Shown: positions 6,025-8,470 of the stretch, piece by piece | Numbering within the stretch: position 1 is the stretch's first letter | Layout: every line of letters starts with the position of its first letter | DNA from: Candidatus Bathyarchaeota archaeon | GTDB lineage: Archaea; Thermoproteota; Bathyarchaeia; TCS64; B23 | Reading direction: 5' to 3' | Assembly (NCBI GenBank): GCA_029259285.1 | Contig: JAPDJB010000069.1 | Location: forward strand, 1 to 8,470 | DNA: 8,470 nt | The notes under the pieces: model-generated | What the model saw: the letters and a program-made list of their open reading frames with translations, nothing else | Database searches by the model: none | Told to the model about the DNA's origin: nothing | Position numbers and translations under genes: made by a program

Positions 6025-7041
6025 GTGAGGGATGTGCCGGAGCTTGTGAGAGTCAGCATAGGAACAGCGGCCATCCTAGGCTTGGAAGAGAGATGGCTCA
6101 GCGCTGAACCATCGACGGCCTATCTGATGACCTACACCGAGGGGCGATGCACAGCCAACTGCGCCTTCTGCCCCCAGGCTAGGGAGAGCACCGCAAGCCA
6201 AGACCTACTATCCAGAGTCCTATGGCCGCCCTTTAAAACGGGGGAAGTCCTAAAGGCCCTCAGAGGCGGGAGGTCTAGGGGGCTTAAGAGGATCTGTTTA
6301 CAGGTCATAAACTATCCAGGCTTCCTAGACGACGTTATGGAGCTTCTAAAAGCCATAAGGGGGGTGACAGACCTCCCAATCTCCCTGGACACCCCTCCGA
6401 TAGGGCTCAAAGCCCTGGGGGAGCTATTGGAGCTAGGCGTTGAGAGGGTCTGCATCCCCATCGATGCGGCGACACCTAGAATCTTCGAAGCCGTCAAGGG
6501 GAGAGGGGTCGGAGGCCCCTACACCTGGACTGGACACCTGAAGGCGCTGGAGGACGCCCTAAAGGTCTTCGGGAGGGGAAGGGTGACGACCCACCTCATC
6601 ATAGGGCTTGGGGAGACGGAGCGGGAGGCGGTGAGGCTGATCCAGGATATGTGGAATAGAGGCATATTGACCGGACTCTTCGCCCTCACCCCAATACCAG
6701 GAACAAGGCTGGAAGATCATCCCCCACCTCCCCTCGACGCCTATAGGCGTATACAGGTAGCCCGATATCTCATCGTCCACGGGTTGACTCGATATGGGGA
6801 TATGGCCTTCGATTGGGAGGGGAGAATCATCGACTTCGGCCTAGAACCCAAAAGGCTGGTGGAACTCCTCTCCAGCGGCGAGGCCTTCCAGACCTCCGGA
6901 TGCCCAGGATGTAATAGGCCTTATTACAATGAGAGGCCGAGTGGCCCCCTATACAACTATCCTCGACCCCTGAGGGGGGACGAAATCGATAAGGAGGTTG
7001 AAGCCCTCTTGAGAATGATATGGAGAGGTGGCGCCTACTAG
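6025..7041 (+). CDS. Radical SAM protein, archaeal lipoyl synthase type (LipS1/LipS2-like, biotin-synthase-related)
   Basis: This is a radical-SAM enzyme with the CX3CX2C cluster motif at C42, C46 and C49 (counted from GTG 6025, 338 residues). It belongs to the biotin-synthase-related group in which the two-protein lipoyl synthases LipS1 and LipS2 of Thermococcus were identified; those proteins insert two sulfurs into a protein-bound octanoyl chain. Evidence includes VRVSIGTAAILGL near the start, the SAM-barrel strands ISLDTPP and THLIIGLGETE, and a C-terminal SGCPGCNRPYYNERP (about 291-305, cysteines 293 and 296) that could help bind an auxiliary cluster. Further cysteines are C91 and C143. 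The direct overlap with a lipoate ligase gene supports a lipoyl role. I cannot say whether it is LipS1 or LipS2, and its partner is absent here. True biotin synthase is less likely, as no other biotin genes are near. The start is uncertain (TTG 6013, GTG 6016, GTG 6025 or GTG 6034). Confidence 0.75.
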   Translation: MRDVPELVRVSIGTAAILGLEERWLSAEPSTAYLMTYTEGRCTANCAFCPQARESTASQDLLSRVLWPPFKTGEVLKALRGGRSRGLKRICLQVINYPGFLDDVMELLKAIRGVTDLPISLDTPPIGLKALGELLELGVERVCIPIDAATPRIFEAVKGRGVGGPYTWTGHLKALEDALKVFGRGRVTTHLIIGLGETEREAVRLIQDMWNRGILTGLFALTPIPGTRLEDHPPPPLDAYRRIQVARYLIVHGLTRYGDMAFDWEGRIIDFGLEPKRLVELLSSGEAFQTSGCPGCNRPYYNERPSGPLYNYPRPLRGDEIDKEVEALLRMIWRGGAY

Positions 7042-7784
7042 ACCTCCATGTGGCTGATGCCTACACCCAGATGGCGTTAGATGAGGCGATCCTCAGGGCC
7101 GTAGGCGAGGGGAAGGCGCCGAAGACGATTAGACTTTATAGGTGGAGGCCCTCAGCCGTCTCCATCGGCTACTTCCAGAGCGTCGAGGAGGAGGTCGACC
7201 TGGAGGCCTGTCAAAGGCTGGGCGTCGACGTCGTTCGAAGAATCACGGGGGGTGGAGCCGTCTACCACGACTACGACGGAGAGATAACCTACAGCCTCAT
7301 AGCCCCCGAGGCTGACCCCAAGATTCCCAGGGATATACCGGAATCCTATCGGGTGATCTGCGGCTGTCTCGTCAGGGCCTTTGAGCATCTCGGCCTCCAG
7401 GCCGAGTTTAGGCCGATAAACGACATCCTCATCAGAGGCCGCAAGGTCTCGGGGAACGCCCAGACGAGACGTCGAGGCGTTGTGCTCCAGCATGGAACCA
7501 TCCTCATAGACTGCGACGTAAAGAGGATGTTCACAGTCCTAAAGGTGTCGGAGGAGAAGCTTAGGGATAAGCTCATCAAGGCTGTGGAGGAGAGGGTGAC
7601 AAGCCTACGCCGAGAGCTTGGGCGATCGGTCTCCTTCAAGGAGGTGAGGGACGCCCTGGTTAGAGGCTTCGAGGAGGGGTTGAAGATAGAGCTTGAGCAG
7701 GGAGAGCCGTCGAAGTATGAACTCAAGTTGATGGAGGAGCTTCGTGAAAGGTATAGGTCTGGGGAGTGGCTCTTCCTCAGGTGA
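7020..7784 (+). CDS. lplA: Lipoate-protein ligase A / lipoyl-octanoyl transferase family protein
   Basis: This protein attaches lipoate or octanoate to the lysine of lipoyl domains (GcvH or 2-oxoacid dehydrogenase E2). At 254 residues it shows the substrate/adenylate loop RRITGGGAVYHD (73-84), NDI (134-136) and the catalytic lysine K142 in GRKVSGNAQ, followed by QHGTILID (157-164). These are all hallmarks of the LplA/LipM fold. The C-terminus has a small helical extension ending ERYRSGEW (about 243-250), like the KYxxxEW tail of single-chain LplA/LipM proteins, so it may not need a separate LplB subunit. The start ATG 7020 lies 22 nt inside the radical-SAM gene, and MERWRLLDLHVADAYTQMAL is the usual family opening. 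Together with the LipS-type enzyme it could supply octanoyl- or lipoyl-protein. BirA-type biotin ligases share the fold, but the RRxTGGGAVxHD motif favours LplA. Confidence 0.93.
   Translation: MERWRLLDLHVADAYTQMALDEAILRAVGEGKAPKTIRLYRWRPSAVSIGYFQSVEEEVDLEACQRLGVDVVRRITGGGAVYHDYDGEITYSLIAPEADPKIPRDIPESYRVICGCLVRAFEHLGLQAEFRPINDILIRGRKVSGNAQTRRRGVVLQHGTILIDCDVKRMFTVLKVSEEKLRDKLIKAVEERVTSLRRELGRSVSFKEVRDALVRGFEEGLKIELEQGEPSKYELKLMEELRERYRSGEWLFLR
7780..7784 (+). promoter_or_regulatory. Ribosome binding site before the M23-like gene
   Basis: GGTGA overlaps the lplA stop and lies 11 nt before ATG 7796. The in-frame GTG 7781 inside it gives a GTGA stop-start overlap, so translational coupling to lplA is likely whichever start is used. 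Confidence 0.4.
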
Positions 7785-7795
7785 AGGACTTGGAG

Positions 7796-8416
7796 ATGAA
7801 GCCAGTCGCAGAGGCCAGGGGTGTCGAGGTTTACTGCCCGATAGATGGATGGATCTCCTTCTTCAACAGCCCCTACCCAGCTCATAAATCCATGACGGGC
7901 ATCGACATCTACCCAGGACTGGAGTATGGAGAGGTTGCCCCCTCACCCATCGAGGGCCGCCTCATCGCCGTCAGGCGAGTTAAGGCCCCGAGGGGGCGGC
8001 TCTTCAGGGATGCCGGATATGATGTCCTCACACTCTACGAGAGCGCCGAGAATCCCAGGGTCATCGTGAAGATGCTCCACCTCGAACCCATAATAGATGT
8101 CGGGGAGAGAATAGGCGTCGGCGACGAGCTGGGCCTCCTCTTAAGATCCGGATACTTCGACTTCTGGACATCCCCCCACATACACATCGAGGTGAGAGAT
8201 CCCTCAGACCCCATTAGGGCGAGGGGCGGACACCCCTTCAAGAGGCTTCTAAGACCCGAGATCAGAGATCCACCCGAGGAGCTGAGGGGGAGAGTCATCG
8301 AGGCTAGGCCTGAATACCTCCTATTAGAGCTGGAGGGACATCGAGGGGGCTTAGCCGCCAGGATTGATGGAGTCCCCATACTCCTAGATGGAGGTATTCC
8401 CACTACGGCTTTCTAG
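7796..8416 (+). CDS. M23 (LytM)-like duplicated-hybrid protein with altered zinc motif, apparently cut short by a frameshift
   Basis: Counting from ATG 7796, residues about 30-135 align by eye with M23 peptidases: SMTGIDIYPG (32-41, D37), a barrel turn SPIEGRLIAV (50-59), VKMLHLEPIIDVGERIGVGD (91-110, H95), and SPHIHIEVR (126-134, H128 and H130). These match the Asp ligand, the active-site histidines and the HxH of LytM. The first ligand motif, normally HxGxD, reads MTGID, with the nearest histidine (H30) three residues further upstream, so zinc binding or activity is doubtful. There is no signal peptide or membrane segment, so it is probably cytoplasmic; archaea lack peptidoglycan, so a wall-hydrolase role is unlikely. 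The frame stops at TAG 8414-8416, but homologous-looking sequence continues in the -1 frame. GTG 7766 and GTG 7781 are alternative starts. Its coupling to lplA suggests a linked role that I cannot name. Confidence 0.6.
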   Translation: MKPVAEARGVEVYCPIDGWISFFNSPYPAHKSMTGIDIYPGLEYGEVAPSPIEGRLIAVRRVKAPRGRLFRDAGYDVLTLYESAENPRVIVKMLHLEPIIDVGERIGVGDELGLLLRSGYFDFWTSPHIHIEVRDPSDPIRARGGHPFKRLLRPEIRDPPEELRGRVIEARPEYLLLELEGHRGGLAARIDGVPILLDGGIPTTAF

Positions 8417-8470
8417 GCCTCCACGCCTCTACACCAATAGAGGGAGAAGTGGTAAGGCTCTGCGGGAAAA
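8401..8470 (+). CDS. Frame-shifted continuation of the M23-like gene (partial, runs off the window)
   Basis: From 8401, frame 1 is open to the window edge and reads HYGFLGLHASTPIEGEVV and onward to RLCGK, with codon use like the neighbours. The last stop in this frame before it is TGA 8365-8367, and no ATG, GTG or TTG occurs between that stop and GTG 8449. It therefore cannot easily be a separate gene. Re-reading one C at 8401, or adding one C to the short run 8399-8401, joins GGIP to HYGF smoothly. The STPIEG turn echoes SPIEG in the first part of the protein. The likely causes are an assembly error or a real one-base deletion. Confidence 0.55.

Noticed and set aside
6025..7041. Radical SAM protein as true biotin synthase (BioB)
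   Set aside because: The C-terminal SGCPGCNRPYYNERP block and the overlap with lplA fit the LipS-type group better. No bioA, bioD, bioF or biotin ligase gene is nearby.
7020..7784. Biotin-protein ligase (BirA) instead of LplA
   Set aside because: The RRITGGGAVYHD loop, the GRKVSGNAQ lysine motif and the RYRSGEW tail are of the lipoate ligase branch; BirA has a GRGRxxR-type loop.
237..8403. Many minus-strand and off-frame open stretches (for example 237-626, 1774-2250, 7346-7885, 8035-8403 on the minus strand)
   Set aside because: They lie wholly opposite well-recognised genes, have Ser/Arg/Pro-rich translations with no motifs, and are expected shadows in GC-rich coding DNA.
8396..8416. Programmed -1 ribosomal frameshifting
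   Set aside because: The junction codons ATT CCC ACT do not form an X XXY YYZ heptamer, and no obvious downstream hairpin was seen. A missing C in a short C run is simpler.
1..8470. CRISPR arrays, insertion sequences, tRNA or rRNA genes
   Set aside because: No spaced direct repeats, transposase motifs, terminal inverted repeats or cloverleaf-like segments were seen, and nearly every base is within a recognised coding frame.

Overview
The window looks archaeal, most likely a TACK/Thermoproteota-type lineage such as Bathyarchaeia. That placement is an inference from style, not from a marker gene. The support is a TATA-type promoter with a near-leaderless first gene, Shine-Dalgarno sites of the GGTGA/GGAGGTG type before the internal genes, heavy use of AGG/AGA (Arg) and ATA (Ile) codons, archaeal-type MoaC and MoaB, and a radical-SAM protein of the archaeal lipoyl-synthase (LipS1/LipS2) kind beside a lipoate ligase. 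All genes are on the + strand and almost every junction overlaps. There is no gene-free stretch over 300 bases; the only gaps are about 103-141, 3921-3951 and 6003-6024.

Region 1 (1-102) is the last 33 codons of an upstream gene of unknown identity. Region 2 (103-3920) is a compact molybdenum/tungsten cofactor operon: moaA, moaD, moaE, moaC, moaB and moeA. MoaA and MoaC make cyclic pyranopterin phosphate from GTP. MoaD and MoaE convert it to molybdopterin. MoaB adenylates molybdopterin and MoeA inserts the metal. In front of it, overlapping the TATA box and the probable transcription start, lies a dyad (103-130) that closely resembles the binding site of the molybdate-responsive repressor ModE, with the expected 6-nt centre.

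Region 3 (3921-6002) holds a FolC-like Mur-ligase-family protein with an altered C-terminal signature (DCAKDP where DGAHNP is usual). It overlaps by 4 nt an integral membrane protein resembling the substrate-binding (S) component of an ECF vitamin transporter. The second half of the membrane gene is clearly more AT-rich than its surroundings.

Region 4 (6003-8470) starts after a short T-rich gap and holds a LipS1/LipS2-type radical-SAM protein, a single-chain LplA-family lipoate ligase overlapping it by 22 nt, and an M23 (LytM)-like protein closely coupled to lplA. The first two fit lipoyl-cofactor assembly, though only one of the two radical-SAM partners is present. The third keeps most M23 histidines but has its first zinc-ligand motif rearranged. 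Its frame ends early at 8416, while a convincing continuation is open in the -1 frame to the window edge, so a one-base indel or true frameshift is likely.

The most distinctive observations are the ModE-like operator over the Moco operon promoter, the unpaired LipS gene with its lipoate ligase, the frameshifted M23-like protein, and the FolC variant coupled to a transporter-like membrane protein.
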